Shown here one piece after another: positions 42,260-51,197 of a stretch of DNA of 64,000 nt. The translations under genes and the position numbers were made by a program. The DNA lies in contig NZ_CP017326.1 of NCBI RefSeq assembly GCF_001761545.1, positions 744,001 to 808,000 on the forward strand, written 5' to 3'. The DNA is from Weissella soli (lineage in GTDB: Bacteria; Bacillota; Bacilli; Lactobacillales; Lactobacillaceae). How positions within the stretch are numbered: the stretch's first letter is position 1; each line of letters begins with the position of its first letter. Below the pieces are notes generated by a model, which worked only from the letters and a program-made list of their open reading frames with translations, was not told the DNA's origin and did not search any database.

Positions 42260-43876
42260 CTAATTTAGTAAATTTGCAGGTAATACTTTCCCACCAGCAT
42301 CTTCAAAAATATGTTCATTGAAATCGATGACCGTGTCATAGCGTTTCAATTCTGCTGGTTCGTAATGGTGGATCACTTCGATAAAAGTAAAATCTGAAGC
42401 AAACAAGTAGTCATGAATCACCTGAGACGTTGCTTTATCCAGCGAAGCATTAACCTCGTCTAACAGTAGGATTGGTCGGTCAGCTAAAATCGCTCGTGCC
42501 AATTCGATTCGCGATAATTGACCACCAGATAATTGATCAGCATTATCGCCCAAGTGATAATCAAGGCCCTTTTCTTTGACGAGTTTACCTAAGTCTAACC
42601 CCTCACACACTTGAAGGACTTTTGTTTGGTCGAGATCTACACCCAAAGTCAAATTAAACCAAAGTGTATCCGCAAAAATCACAGCACTCTGACTCGAGTA
42701 AGCGAATAATTTCGTTATGGACCCTTGTTGGATTTCGGTTTGATTGACCAAAAGTCGCTTTGCTTGTCCATAATCCCCATACATCAAAAACTGGAGCAGG
42801 GTCGATTTCCCCGAACCAGATGGTCCGATGATTGCAACCTTCTGCCCTTTTTTAAGGGTGAAATCAATGTGATTTGCAAGGCTCTGTTGGTGACGTTTTA
42901 ACGACAAATCGTCAACTATCAAAGAATCAAACTGTTTGATCTCAATTGCATCCGTGGTTTCCTGATCGGTGCTTGTAATAAATGCCTTGATTTTATCAAC
43001 GATTCCCTTGGTCGTTGATAAGTTATTCCGTTGATTTAAAATTTGTAAAATTGGATTAGTAAACGAATTAGACAGTTGCGTGATTGCAAAAAGCGCGCCT
43101 AACGTCGTCTGTCCTTTGATAACTAAAACAATCCCGACGAAAAATGGTATTAAAAAAGTCCCCCCGATGGCAATGATATTAAGATAGGCATTGGCATTGA
43201 TGTTAAGTAGGTTCATTTTTGCCAATTTTGCCTCTAAGTGGTTGATCGTCCATCGATTCTGTGCGACGGCGTTATCTTGTTTGCCATACAAGTTGAACGT
43301 TGCTGTGCCAGCCAACAAATTTTTAGTTTGGCTGACATACTTATCATTGGCGGCTGTCCACTCATCGGAAGCCGTTTGAATACCCTTTTGGAAAAAATTA
43401 GAAGCAATAGTGGGCAAAACGGATCCAATTAAGAAAATCAATGTAATGCGCCAATTTAAATACAATGCGTAACTCAATGCCAGAATAACTGTATAAAAAT
43501 TGATCAGGATTTCGATCTCAGCCGCATACCGATTCGTTTCCAGTAGTTTGAAATCATTCGTCAAAAAACCTAAATTCGAACTATCTTCCCGCTTATTTCG
43601 CAGCATCCCACCCAATACTTTCGCTCTGAGCTTAGAGTTTGTCTGCTTGATTGCGTCGGTCTTAAGATAATTGAAACTCAGATTAGCAACCAAAACGATG
43701 ATCAAGGCTATCAAGATCTGAATAAAAAAGGTTGATACTTTAGAAAACTGATTACGCGTCGCCATGTTGGTCAAAGTCCCGACAATGTAGGCCATAATAA
43801 TGTTCTCGGTACTGTAGATCAGGCCAAAAACATTCAGCCAGAAAAATTTATAGTGTGAATAGTTGTGATATATCAT
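42260..43876 (-). CDS. ABC exporter, fused membrane and ATPase domains
   Basis: Half-size exporter of 538 residues. The membrane domain (about 1-305) has six helices in the type I exporter plan, and the ATPase (about 315-535) has Walker A GPSGSGKST, the signature LSGGQLSRIELARAIL and Walker B ILLLDEVNASLD. The Walker B follow-on reads DEVNASLD where DEPTSALD is usual, and the D-loop is kept. It acts as a dimer; substrates of this group are peptides, lipids or drugs. ATG at 43876 with GGAG 7 bp upstream. A 29-codon ORF overlaps its start by 4 bp. Confidence 0.9.
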   Translation of the reverse strand: MIYHNYSHYKFFWLNVFGLIYSTENIIMAYIVGTLTNMATRNQFSKVSTFFIQILIALIIVLVANLSFNYLKTDAIKQTNSKLRAKVLGGMLRNKREDSSNLGFLTNDFKLLETNRYAAEIEILINFYTVILALSYALYLNWRITLIFLIGSVLPTIASNFFQKGIQTASDEWTAANDKYVSQTKNLLAGTATFNLYGKQDNAVAQNRWTINHLEAKLAKMNLLNINANAYLNIIAIGGTFLIPFFVGIVLVIKGQTTLGALFAITQLSNSFTNPILQILNQRNNLSTTKGIVDKIKAFITSTDQETTDAIEIKQFDSLIVDDLSLKRHQQSLANHIDFTLKKGQKVAIIGPSGSGKSTLLQFLMYGDYGQAKRLLVNQTEIQQGSITKLFAYSSQSAVIFADTLWFNLTLGVDLDQTKVLQVCEGLDLGKLVKEKGLDYHLGDNADQLSGGQLSRIELARAILADRPILLLDEVNASLDKATSQVIHDYLFASDFTFIEVIHHYEPAELKRYDTVIDFNEHIFEDAGGKVLPANLLN

Positions 43877-43962
43877 GCATCTTCTCCAACGACAGTAATC
43901 TTCTTTAGTATTATTAATCCAGATTTAGCCAGCATCCTATTCTCTGTTTTTTTGCTAATCAT
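43873..43962 (-). CDS. Possible 29-residue ORF overlapping the ABC exporter start
   Basis: An ATG at 43962 opens a frame of 29 codons (MISKKTENRMLAKSG..), Lys-rich and ending in an ATGA overlap with the exporter start, so that reading through it would couple translation. It lies within the predicted transcript from the promoter at 43995-44023. There is no good ribosome binding site before it, the length is short and nothing is recognised. It could be a leader peptide, a small exported peptide or chance. Confidence 0.3.
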   Translation of the reverse strand: MISKKTENRMLAKSGLIILKKITVVGEDA

Positions 43963-44082
43963 TTTATTATCGTTTTCTCATTTTAATTGAATATACTGTA
44001 TCTCTATACAAGTACTATGTCAACCTAAATTTAAGTAAATAGGCTAATTTATTATGGTAATAATGAAGTCAGAGATCACTAC
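43877..44082 (-). promoter_or_regulatory. Promoter of the ABC exporter gene
   Basis: Minus-strand TTGACA (44018-44023), 17-bp spacer, TACAGT (43995-44000). The leader is about 110 nt and holds the small ORF at 43873-43962. The rest of the interval is AT-rich and empty. Confidence 0.65.
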
Positions 44083-44150
44083 AAAAATACCCCTATACTA
44101 ATTCCACGGACTCAACAAGAAAATCCGTTAATTAGCATAAGGGTATTTTT
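44083..44150 (-). terminator. Long terminator hairpin after the PTS permease gene
   Basis: Imperfect stem of roughly 25 bp with AAAAATACCC/GGGTATTTTT ends and inner CTAATT.C.ACGGA pairing, about 24 bp beyond the stop codon. T-runs on both outer edges, so it may act on both strands. Confidence 0.8.
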
Positions 44151-44173
44151 AAATGCAAGCTATTTCTAATACT

Positions 44174-45625
44174 TTAAATTTCTAATCCTTCATTACGAGC
44201 TTTTTCCTGTTCTTGCTCAAATAGATATTGATCATATTTCTTAGCAAATGGAAAGTAGACCAATGCGGAAATGACCAACGTGATGGCCTGCCAAATTGCC
44301 ATTTTCCAGCCACCAATCAGGAACCCTGAAATAATCGCAGGCGTTGTCCATGGTGCCGCCACACCGTTTAGCGGTGGCACAATCCCAAAGTAAATCACAC
44401 TGTAGGTTGAGATGGCAATGATAACTGGCGTTAGGAAGAATGGAATTGCCAAGAATGGATTCAATACCAACGGCAGACCAAATAAAAATGGTTCATTAAT
44501 ATTAAATAGTGCGGGCACGAACTCTATTCTACCAATCGTTTTGAACTGCACAGATTTGGCAGCGACCAATGTGAAGATAACCAGCCCAATGGTAATACCC
44601 GAGCCTGTTAAATTAATGAAATTATTGTAGAACTCATTCGTGACGATGTGGGCGCCATTGTTTAATGACAACTTGCCTGCTTGATACAATGCCGCATTGT
44701 TAGCAGTATTTGGAATCAAAAATGCACCGGCAATACCACCCATGATTAAGCCACCATGGACTCCGAAGAACCAGAAGAATGATACCAAGAAGGCAATCAA
44801 GATCGCGCCGACGAGTGAATCTGACAAGCCTTGCATTGGTGCTGACAATGAATTATAAATCAAGTTCAGCATGTCTGTATTAAGGGTCATCTTGATGACG
44901 GCATAAATTAACATGGTAGCAATTAAGATAACACCTGAAGGAATCATCGCTGTAAATTGATTCGCCACATTCGCGGGAACCTGTTCTGGTAGTGTAATTT
45001 TCCACCCAGCTTTGATCATTTTTGAGTAGGCCCAACCAACTAGGATTCCGACGATAATGGCGGCGACCATGCCCTGACCACTTAACCAGCTAATGTTAAT
45101 GACACCTGTCACTGGTGATTGTAAAAATGATTGCAGTGCAGCCGGTAATTTATCGATATGATTTGATACCTCTGCACCTGATAAAACAACTGTTCCGGCA
45201 CTATTTGTGATACCGGCACCACTTTTGCCCATCACCCCGACCAGAGGCGTGGTCACTTGTAGCATTTGCAACATTAAGAAGGCTGACAAGGAGGTCAAAC
45301 CAGCAGGAAGCGCTTCGAGGCCTTCATTACGTACGTAAACATAGGCGATACCAACCGCTGCCCAAATCGACAAAATACCAAAAGTCGTCGTATAGGCTTG
45401 CGTGAAGAAAGCAGACCAACCTGAATTTTTTAATGCCGTGGCGATGGCTGGGACAGGGACGTTTGACAGAATCAAAAAGATAGATCCGATGATGATAAAT
45501 GGCAAAGCATAAACCATTCCATCTTGCAAAGCCTTCACGGCCTTTGTATTAACAAACTTCAAAATTGCCGGTAGCAGTTTTTTGGTTATAAATGAGCTCA
45601 TTTTTCCATTAACTTGATTTTCCAT
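44174..45625 (-). CDS. PTS lactose/cellobiose-family EIIC permease
   Basis: Membrane component of 483 residues with about ten helices, matching the Lac family of EIIC proteins (CelB-like). Typical stretches are LQDGMVYALPFIIIGSIFLIL near residue 32 and NINEPFLFGLPLVLNPFLAIPFFLTPVI near 375. It imports beta-glucosides such as cellobiose, which the adjacent 6-phospho-beta-glucosidase would cleave. EIIA and EIIB partners are not in this operon and must be supplied from elsewhere. The start overlaps the stop of the GH1 gene by one base (TAATG), so translation is coupled. Confidence 0.93.
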   Translation of the reverse strand: MENQVNGKMSSFITKKLLPAILKFVNTKAVKALQDGMVYALPFIIIGSIFLILSNVPVPAIATALKNSGWSAFFTQAYTTTFGILSIWAAVGIAYVYVRNEGLEALPAGLTSLSAFLMLQMLQVTTPLVGVMGKSGAGITNSAGTVVLSGAEVSNHIDKLPAALQSFLQSPVTGVINISWLSGQGMVAAIIVGILVGWAYSKMIKAGWKITLPEQVPANVANQFTAMIPSGVILIATMLIYAVIKMTLNTDMLNLIYNSLSAPMQGLSDSLVGAILIAFLVSFFWFFGVHGGLIMGGIAGAFLIPNTANNAALYQAGKLSLNNGAHIVTNEFYNNFINLTGSGITIGLVIFTLVAAKSVQFKTIGRIEFVPALFNINEPFLFGLPLVLNPFLAIPFFLTPVIIAISTYSVIYFGIVPPLNGVAAPWTTPAIISGFLIGGWKMAIWQAITLVISALVYFPFAKKYDQYLFEQEQEKARNEGLEI

Positions 45626-47007
45626 TATAAGGTATCTCCATTCTGACCTAAAATGTTTTGGAACCAGTAAAATGACTTTTTAGGGACGCGCTTTAAGTCC
45701 TTAAGATTGTGATTGGTGCGATTAACGTAAACCGCGCCGTACCTTTTTTCAACATCAGCATGCGAACTTGGAATGTCTATCAGCCCCCAGCCTAAGTAAC
45801 CTAAAACTTTGGCACCATCGATGAACATGGCATCCTTCATCGCTTTAATGTGCTTCTCATGGTATTGAATGCGCAGATCATCTTGAATCTCGTGTTCACC
45901 ATCCCAAACTTCTTTGATGCCAATACCATTTTCAATTGGAAATACTGGCACGCGATAGCGGTTATAGAGATCCGTAATCACATTTCTAAAGCCTAATGGG
46001 TCAATATTCCACCCCCACTCGCTATGCTCTAAAAATTGATTCTCAGCAGTACTATGATTCATGAAGCGATTAGGTACTTCATTGGCAGGTATGCGACGCG
46101 CATCTAAAACCATTGTCCGATAATAGCTAAATGATAGGAAATCGGCATAGGTGGCAGCCAAAAGATCTGCGTCTGCTGGTTGCCAATCTAGATCAATGTC
46201 ATGAGTGTCAATATACTGTGCCACTTCAGGCGAATATGCATTGCCCACGAACAAAGAATTGATATTTTCATAGGTGAACTCGTTTTGCTTACGCACAGCA
46301 AATGCGTCTGCGGGACTTTCAGTAGCTGGATAAATCGGTGTATAAGCTAACATGCCACCAATTTTTAGTTCGCTATACGTGTCATGGATGTACTTTGTAA
46401 TCTGAGCGTGCGCCAACATGGTATGATGAAAAATAGTATACATATGGTCCACTGACTGCTCAGTTTCTGTATAGCCTGAAATATGAAAAACTTCATCGGT
46501 AAAATATAAATTATGTTCATTAAATGTGATCCAGTACTTGACCCGATCGGCAAAATGATCAATCACGGCCTTGCCAAACCGAAAGAATGCCGCCACGGTG
46601 TCACGTGACAAAAAACCACTTTGCTTCTCGGCTAAGGCTAATGGCATATCAAAATGATACAAACAGATCATCGGTTCAATGCCTCTGGCTAACATCGCAT
46701 TTACCAAGCGATCATAATAAGCAAACCCCTGTTCGTTAATTGCGCCGTCACCATCTGGCACGATTCTTGACCAAGAAATTTGAATACGATACATGTTCAT
46801 ATGCATGCTCTGCATCAAATCAAGATCTTCCTCGTACCGATTGAATTCATCAATGGCATCATGCCAATCCGTTGTACTCTCTGTTGCTGGACGTACATCA
46901 TAAACCGATAGTCCCTTATTATCTGCCTGCCATGCCCCTTCAGTTTGCATACTTGATACTGAGTTCCCCCAGTAAAATGTTTTGGGCATCTTTCGATTCG
47001 TTGTCAT
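45625..47007 (-). CDS. 6-phospho-beta-glucosidase (glycoside hydrolase family 1)
   Basis: GH1 TIM-barrel enzyme of 460 residues. The N-terminus has FYWGNSVSSMQTEGAW, the acid/base Glu is in TFNEHN and the nucleophile Glu is in PIENGIG. The length and pairing with a PTS permease indicate a 6-phospho-beta-glucosidase acting on imported phospho-disaccharides. I chose the ATG at 47007 because AAAGGAG stands about 10 bp upstream; the longer ORF would start upstream of the promoter boxes. A cre-like site and promoter precede the gene, and a GntR regulator is divergent. Confidence 0.92.
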   Translation of the reverse strand: MTTNRKMPKTFYWGNSVSSMQTEGAWQADNKGLSVYDVRPATESTTDWHDAIDEFNRYEEDLDLMQSMHMNMYRIQISWSRIVPDGDGAINEQGFAYYDRLVNAMLARGIEPMICLYHFDMPLALAEKQSGFLSRDTVAAFFRFGKAVIDHFADRVKYWITFNEHNLYFTDEVFHISGYTETEQSVDHMYTIFHHTMLAHAQITKYIHDTYSELKIGGMLAYTPIYPATESPADAFAVRKQNEFTYENINSLFVGNAYSPEVAQYIDTHDIDLDWQPADADLLAATYADFLSFSYYRTMVLDARRIPANEVPNRFMNHSTAENQFLEHSEWGWNIDPLGFRNVITDLYNRYRVPVFPIENGIGIKEVWDGEHEIQDDLRIQYHEKHIKAMKDAMFIDGAKVLGYLGWGLIDIPSSHADVEKRYGAVYVNRTNHNLKDLKRVPKKSFYWFQNILGQNGDTL

Positions 47008-47036
47008 AAAAACCAGTCTCCTTTTGATATGCATCA

Positions 47037-47052
47037 ATGAAAGCGCTTTCTC
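47037..47052. promoter_or_regulatory. cre-like site of the GH1-PTS operon
   Basis: ATGAAAGCGCTTTCTC, with the palindromic core GAAAGCGCTTTC, agrees with the catabolite-responsive element. It lies between the promoter and the start codon, in position for CcpA repression. Confidence 0.8.
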
Positions 47053-47066
47053 ATGCGATGATTCAA

Positions 47067-47095
47067 TTATATTACCTCGTTTAATCAAAATCAAT
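47067..47095 (-). promoter_or_regulatory. Promoter of the GH1-PTS operon
   Basis: Minus-strand TTGATT (47090-47095), 17-bp spacer, TATAAT (47067-47072). Confidence 0.8.
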
Positions 47096-47121
47096 GTTTT
47101 ATATTTTAAAGATTATGTTTT

Positions 47122-47149
47122 TTGTTTTAAATGGACGATTTGTTATAAT
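47122..47149 (+). promoter_or_regulatory. Promoter of the GntR gene
   Basis: Plus-strand TTGTTT (47122-47127), 16-bp spacer, TATAAT (47144-47149), about 130 bp before the gene. Confidence 0.55.
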
Positions 47150-47281
47150 GATTAATAATGAGCTGATCGTCACGAATGCTGCTTTCTGAAAGTTTAGGCA
47201 TGATAGAAAATAGCACTAAGACCTGATGTTTTCCGACAATCACGATGTCTCTTAAAACAACACTACTAAAGGAATTTATAC

Positions 47282-47992
47282 ATGAAGAAATATGAATTAG
47301 TCGCCAACGATATTAAAGCAAAAATTATTTCAGGCTATTACGCCAAAGGCAGTATCCTACCCGATCAAAAAACGCTGGCTGAAGATTTCGCTGTCAGTAA
47401 AATCACGATTAAAAACGCCCTCGACAATTTAGCGAATGCGGGCTTCGTTTTAAAAACTTCTGGTTTCGGCACGGTTGTGATCGGACCCTCTACATTAATT
47501 ACCGACAAAGACGCCCCGGCCAGTAACTTTGAAGGCCTCACAGATCAAGCGGGAGCAGAGCGCGTTGCCAGTAAAGTCATCAAGTTTGATCTGGAGTTTC
47601 CAAGTGCAGACGTGAAAACCCATCTCAATATCAACGATGAAGAACCGGTCTACCACATCATTCGGTTACGTCTGCTTGATGGCGATCCTTTCATCATTGA
47701 AAATACTTATATGCCGGTAGCCTTGGTACCTGGTTTATCACAATCAGTCTTAGAGTCTTCTATCTATACCTACATTCACGATACGTTGCACCTTAAGTTT
47801 GCTGGTATTTCCAGAAATATTCAGGCGCGACAGGCTGATGAGTTAGATATGCGTTATTTGAATGTGTCCAAAAATTCTGCCATTCTCGAAATCGAACAAA
47901 TCGTTTGGCTGGTGAACGGTAAACCGATTGAATACTCTACGTCTAGAAATGATTCCAACAAAAGGTCTTACTACCTATTTGAAACGATGTAA
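47282..47992 (+). CDS. GntR/HutC-family transcriptional regulator
   Basis: Regulator of 236 residues. The GntR winged helix-turn-helix (about 1-68; VANDIKAKIISGYYAKGSILPDQKTLAEDFAVSKITIKNAL) is followed by a UTRA-type ligand domain (about 90-232; DEEPVYHIIRLRLLDGDPFIIENTYMPVALVPGL). HutC/BglR-like members sense phospho-sugars. It is divergent from the beta-glucoside operon and probably represses it until the phosphorylated disaccharide or glucose 6-phosphate binds. The start at 47282 follows AAAGGAATTTATAC. Confidence 0.92.
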   Translation: MKKYELVANDIKAKIISGYYAKGSILPDQKTLAEDFAVSKITIKNALDNLANAGFVLKTSGFGTVVIGPSTLITDKDAPASNFEGLTDQAGAERVASKVIKFDLEFPSADVKTHLNINDEEPVYHIIRLRLLDGDPFIIENTYMPVALVPGLSQSVLESSIYTYIHDTLHLKFAGISRNIQARQADELDMRYLNVSKNSAILEIEQIVWLVNGKPIEYSTSRNDSNKRSYYLFETM

Positions 47993-48007
47993 TTTAATAA
48001 CCACAAA

Positions 48008-48045
48008 AAAGCAGCTAATCTCAACACCGTGAGATTAGCTGCTTT
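48008..48045. terminator. Bidirectional terminator between gntR and pgi
   Basis: Perfect 16-bp stem (48008-48023 with 48030-48045), 6-nt loop, A-run on one side and T-run on the other, serving convergent genes. Confidence 0.9.
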
Positions 48046-48052
48046 CTTAATT

Positions 48053-49411
48053 TTACAATCGTATCTTCAATTGAGCCGTCAGCTCTTCATAGCCCGGCTT
48101 GCCTAGCAAACCAAACATGTTGCGCTTGTAGGCCTCAACGCCTGGTTGGTCAAATGGATTGATTCCATTCAAATAACCAGAAATTGCAACAGCCACTTCA
48201 AAGAAGTAGATGGCTTGTCCCAATCCAAATTCGTCTTGCTTATTCAGCTCCACGATCATGTTTGGAACACCGCCGTCAACGTGGGCCAACAACGTGCCTT
48301 CTGACGCCGTTCGGTTGACATAGCTCATCTTCTCGCCTTGCAAGTAACCCAAACCATCGTCAGCGTCCATTTCTGGAATGACGACATCTGATACTGGCTC
48401 AGTGATCCGGAACAATGTCTCAAACATGTTGCGTCGACCATCTTGGATGTATTGACCAAAACTGTGCAAGTCGGTTGAGAAGTTTCCGGTAGCTGGGAAG
48501 ATGCCCTTGCCATCCTTACCTTCTGACTCACCTTGCAATTGCTTCCACCACTCACCGAATTGGACCAATGTTGGATCGTAGTTGATCAACAGTTCAGTCG
48601 TATACCCTTTGCGGTACAAAATGTTACGGTAGGCAGCGTATTGATAGGCTGGATTCTTCGTTAGATCAGCGTCAGCGTAGGCCACCTCACCAGCAGCTGC
48701 ACCGGCCGTCAATTGTTCGATGTCACCACCAGCAGTTGCGATTGGCAATAGACCCACTGCGGTCAAAACTGAGAAGCGTCCACCGACACCATCAGGTACA
48801 ACGAACCTTTCGTAGCCCTCTGCATCTGCCAAGGTCTTCAAAGCACCCCGCTTAGCATCGGTTGTGACATAGATGCGATCATGCGCACCGTCAACGCCAT
48901 ACTTGTCTTCCAACATTTGCTTAAATACACGGAAAGCGATGGCTGGTTCAGTCGTTGTACCGGACTTTGAGATGACATTCACTGAAAAGTCACGGTCACC
49001 AATCACTTTGATTAAGCTGTTCAAGTATGCTGGTGCAATCGAGTTACCCGCGAATAACACCTGTGGAAAGTCACGTTGCTCGTCTGGCAAGTAATTGTTG
49101 AAGTATTCGTTCAAAAAATCAATGGCTGCCCGGGCACCCAAGTATGATCCACCGATACCAATCACAACCAAAACCTTTGAGTTTGCTTGGATTTTCTTGG
49201 CTGCCGCCTGAATACGAGCAAATTCATTCTTGTCATATTCTGTAGGTAAATGCAGCCAGTCAGTGTAGGCTGCACCAGCACCAGTCCCTTGGCGTAGCAT
49301 TGTATCCGCAACGGTCACCATGGGTTGTAGCATTGTTAACTCTATATTTGAAACAAACGGTGCTAGCTGTTGTGTTTCAAACGTTAATGTCGCATTATTC
49401 AAGATTAGCAT
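48053..49411 (-). CDS. pgi: Glucose-6-phosphate isomerase
   Basis: Isomerase of 452 residues interconverting glucose 6-phosphate and fructose 6-phosphate, of the usual Firmicutes length. Sugar-phosphate motifs [38 protein letters not shown] and the C-terminal [16 protein letters not shown] are present. It overlaps the end of hxlB by 17 bp and is the third gene of the hxlA-hxlB-pgi unit. The start is uncertain: the ATG at 49411 has AAAGG almost touching it, and a TTG at 49402 would have better spacing. Confidence 0.96.
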   Translation of the reverse strand: MLILNNATLTFETQQLAPFVSNIELTMLQPMVTVADTMLRQGTGAGAAYTDWLHLPTEYDKNEFARIQAAAKKIQANSKVLVVIGIGGSYLGARAAIDFLNEYFNNYLPDEQRDFPQVLFAGNSIAPAYLNSLIKVIGDRDFSVNVISKSGTTTEPAIAFRVFKQMLEDKYGVDGAHDRIYVTTDAKRGALKTLADAEGYERFVVPDGVGGRFSVLTAVGLLPIATAGGDIEQLTAGAAAGEVAYADADLTKNPAYQYAAYRNILYRKGYTTELLINYDPTLVQFGEWWKQLQGESEGKDGKGIFPATGNFSTDLHSFGQYIQDGRRNMFETLFRITEPVSDVVIPEMDADDGLGYLQGEKMSYVNRTASEGTLLAHVDGGVPNMIVELNKQDEFGLGQAIYFFEVAVAISGYLNGINPFDQPGVEAYKRNMFGLLGKPGYEELTAQLKIRL

Positions 49412-49928
49412 GCCTTTCTTTTAAATTATCTTCGGCGATGTCATATTCATGCATGTAATTTAGCGTAAATAAATCACCGAATAACCAAACGGATTGTTCA
49501 AATAAACTGCCCATTGGTTGGATCGTGACGGCTTCTGCACTAGTAAATTTACTTTTACCGGCTAATAAAGTCACGTAATCGGCTTTATTAGCGAGCGGAT
49601 TAGTATCATTAGTACTCCACAACCAAATTTTTGCACCCGCATCCTTTGCGATGTCAGCATACTTAATCAATTGACTCGTTTCTCCAGATGAAGAGGCGAT
49701 GATTAATAGATCTGACTCACCGATTGCGGGCGTGGTTGTTTCACCGACGAAGAAAACCACTTTTCCTAATTGCGACAAACGCATCGTAAAGGCCTTTAAT
49801 GCTAGCCCTGAACGACCGGCGCCAGTTAAGAAGATCCGATCAGTTTGCTTGATTAATGTTAATAATTCGGTAGAAATTTGCGTATCTGTATTTGCATTTA
49901 GTTCAGATAAGATAATTTCCCAATTCAT
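49395..49928 (-). CDS. hxlB: 6-phospho-3-hexuloisomerase
   Basis: SIS-domain isomerase of 177 residues that converts hexulose 6-phosphate to fructose 6-phosphate in the ribulose monophosphate pathway. It shows [23 protein letters not shown] (residues about 34-56) and [13 protein letters not shown], matching PHI enzymes. It follows hxlA by 24 bp and overlaps pgi by 17 bp. With HxlA it fixes formaldehyde, or in reverse releases ribulose 5-phosphate and formaldehyde from fructose 6-phosphate. Confidence 0.95.
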   Translation of the reverse strand: MNWEIILSELNANTDTQISTELLTLIKQTDRIFLTGAGRSGLALKAFTMRLSQLGKVVFFVGETTTPAIGESDLLIIASSSGETSQLIKYADIAKDAGAKIWLWSTNDTNPLANKADYVTLLAGKSKFTSAEAVTIQPMGSLFEQSVWLFGDLFTLNYMHEYDIAEDNLKERHANLE

Positions 49929-49952
49929 ACATGCCTCCTATTAAACTAGGAG

Positions 49953-50579
49953 TTATCCTAGAATTTGCTTGAATGCTGCGGCAGCCGCTGCTGGATCATC
50001 AACAGTACTGATGGCACCACCAATGATCAACAAGTCTGGGTTAGCTTGCTTGATCTCGTCTGCTGCCTCTAACTTAATTCCACCAGCGATGGCAGTCTTG
50101 GTCTTTGAGACATTTTCCTTAATGATACTGAAGGTCGCAAATGGATCTTGACCGAGGGCTTGCAAATCGTAACCAGTGTGCGTACCAATATAGTCAGCAC
50201 CGAAAGCATCGATCTCACGCGCACGCTTGGCCACATCTTGCACACCAATCATGTCGACTAGGAGCTCTTTACCAGCTTCATGAGCGGCCTTAACAGCATC
50301 CTTAATTGATTGATCCTCAGCAACACCTAGAATTGTCGTAATATCTGCACCATACTTGAAAGCTTGATTGACTTCATATGACGCAACGTCCATAATCTTT
50401 AAATCAGCCAACAAGGTAATGTCAGGGAATTCCGTACGAATCTTTTGTAACCCTTCCAGACCAAAATTAATCACTAATGGTGTACCATATTCAAAGATGT
50501 CAATGCTATCCTTAGTCTTGTTAATCAGGTCGATGGCTCCCTGCACGTCCTCTAAATCAATTGCTAATTGTAGTTTCAT
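49953..50579 (-). CDS. hxlA: 3-hexulose-6-phosphate synthase
   Basis: Aldolase of 208 residues in the orotidine-decarboxylase suprafamily that joins formaldehyde to ribulose 5-phosphate. It begins MKLQLAIDLED, has the metal/catalytic motif LADLKIMD (DxKxxD) near residue 60, FEYGTPLV, and GADYIGTHTGYD near 130. It is first in the hxlA-hxlB-pgi operon and divergent from an HxlR-family gene, as in Bacillus where HxlR activates hxlAB on formaldehyde. ACGGAGAAGG-type pairing upstream of the ATG. Confidence 0.96.
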   Translation of the reverse strand: MKLQLAIDLEDVQGAIDLINKTKDSIDIFEYGTPLVINFGLEGLQKIRTEFPDITLLADLKIMDVASYEVNQAFKYGADITTILGVAEDQSIKDAVKAAHEAGKELLVDMIGVQDVAKRAREIDAFGADYIGTHTGYDLQALGQDPFATFSIIKENVSKTKTAIAGGIKLEAADEIKQANPDLLIIGGAISTVDDPAAAAAAFKQILG

Positions 50580-50606
50580 AATAAATTACTACCGTCCTTC
50601 TCTAGT

Positions 50607-50622
50607 TGATATAATCATTATA
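50607..50622. promoter_or_regulatory. Overlapping divergent -10 boxes of hxlA and hxlR
   Basis: Minus-strand TATAAT for hxlA (50617-50622) with TTGGCA (50638-50643) only 15 bp upstream, a short spacer suited to an activator. Plus-strand extended -10 TGATATAAT for hxlR (50607-50615). Confidence 0.5.
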
Positions 50623-50644
50623 GGATGTTCGTCAAGATGCCAAC

Positions 50645-50668
50645 AGAGGGCACTTTTAGGTAACCTCT
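50645..50668. promoter_or_regulatory. Candidate HxlR binding site
   Basis: Imperfect 24-bp palindrome beginning AGAGGGCAC and ending GTAACCTCT (7 of 9 paired positions), immediately upstream of the hxlA -35 box, the place expected for a class II activator. Confidence 0.45.
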
Positions 50669-50702
50669 ACAATGGCTGAAGTTAGGAGAAATAAATCATA
50701 TC

Positions 50703-51086
50703 ATGACAGATAGTTTTAGAAATAACGTCATCAATAAGTTGCAAAATGGTGATTTTGATTGCACCAAGGAATTCACGGTCTCAATGTTCAGTGGGAAACA
50801 CAAACTCATGATCCTGTGGATTTTAATCCAGGAAGGTCCACAAAGCTTTTCCTACTTTATGAATAATCTCAAGGGCATCAGCAAAAAAGTCCTGTCTAAC
50901 CAACTCAATGAACTCATGGACGATCATCTGATCGATAAGAGCGAATATATGGTTGGGCGTGTCAAACATACGCAATACAGTATGAGTGAAATTGGCAATA
51001 CCCTAGTGCCAATCATCAATAGTCTCAATGCCTGGGGTGAAATGCGTCTAAACAGCGTGGATATCGAAAAGAAGTTCAATCGATAA
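50703..51086 (+). CDS. hxlR: HxlR-family transcriptional regulator
   Basis: Regulator of 127 residues with the HxlR winged helix. Motifs KHKLMILWILIQEGPQSFSYFMNNLKGISKKVLSNQLNELMDDHLIDKSEY (about 29-80) match the family, which includes HxlR, the formaldehyde-responsive activator of hxlAB. Candidate sensing Cys near the N-terminus: Cys20 in FDCTKEF, conserved in HxlR-like proteins. It is divergent from hxlA-hxlB-pgi. The AGGAG before the ATG is unusually distant (about 13 bp), so translation may be weak. Confidence 0.9.
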   Translation: MTDSFRNNVINKLQNGDFDCTKEFTVSMFSGKHKLMILWILIQEGPQSFSYFMNNLKGISKKVLSNQLNELMDDHLIDKSEYMVGRVKHTQYSMSEIGNTLVPIINSLNAWGEMRLNSVDIEKKFNR

Positions 51087-51132
51087 GATAGTCCTTGAGT
51101 AAGGATTTATCAATATTGATAGTTTAATCAAA

Positions 51133-51167
51133 AGAAGCCTGCCTACTTTATAAGTGGGCAGGCTTAT
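51133..51167 (+). terminator. Terminator after hxlR
   Basis: 12-bp stem with one G-U pair, AAGCCTGCCTAC against 51154-51165, 7-nt loop, T-rich exit. Confidence 0.78.
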
Positions 51168-51197
51168 TTAGCACTATGAAAATTATAATACCGTGAA

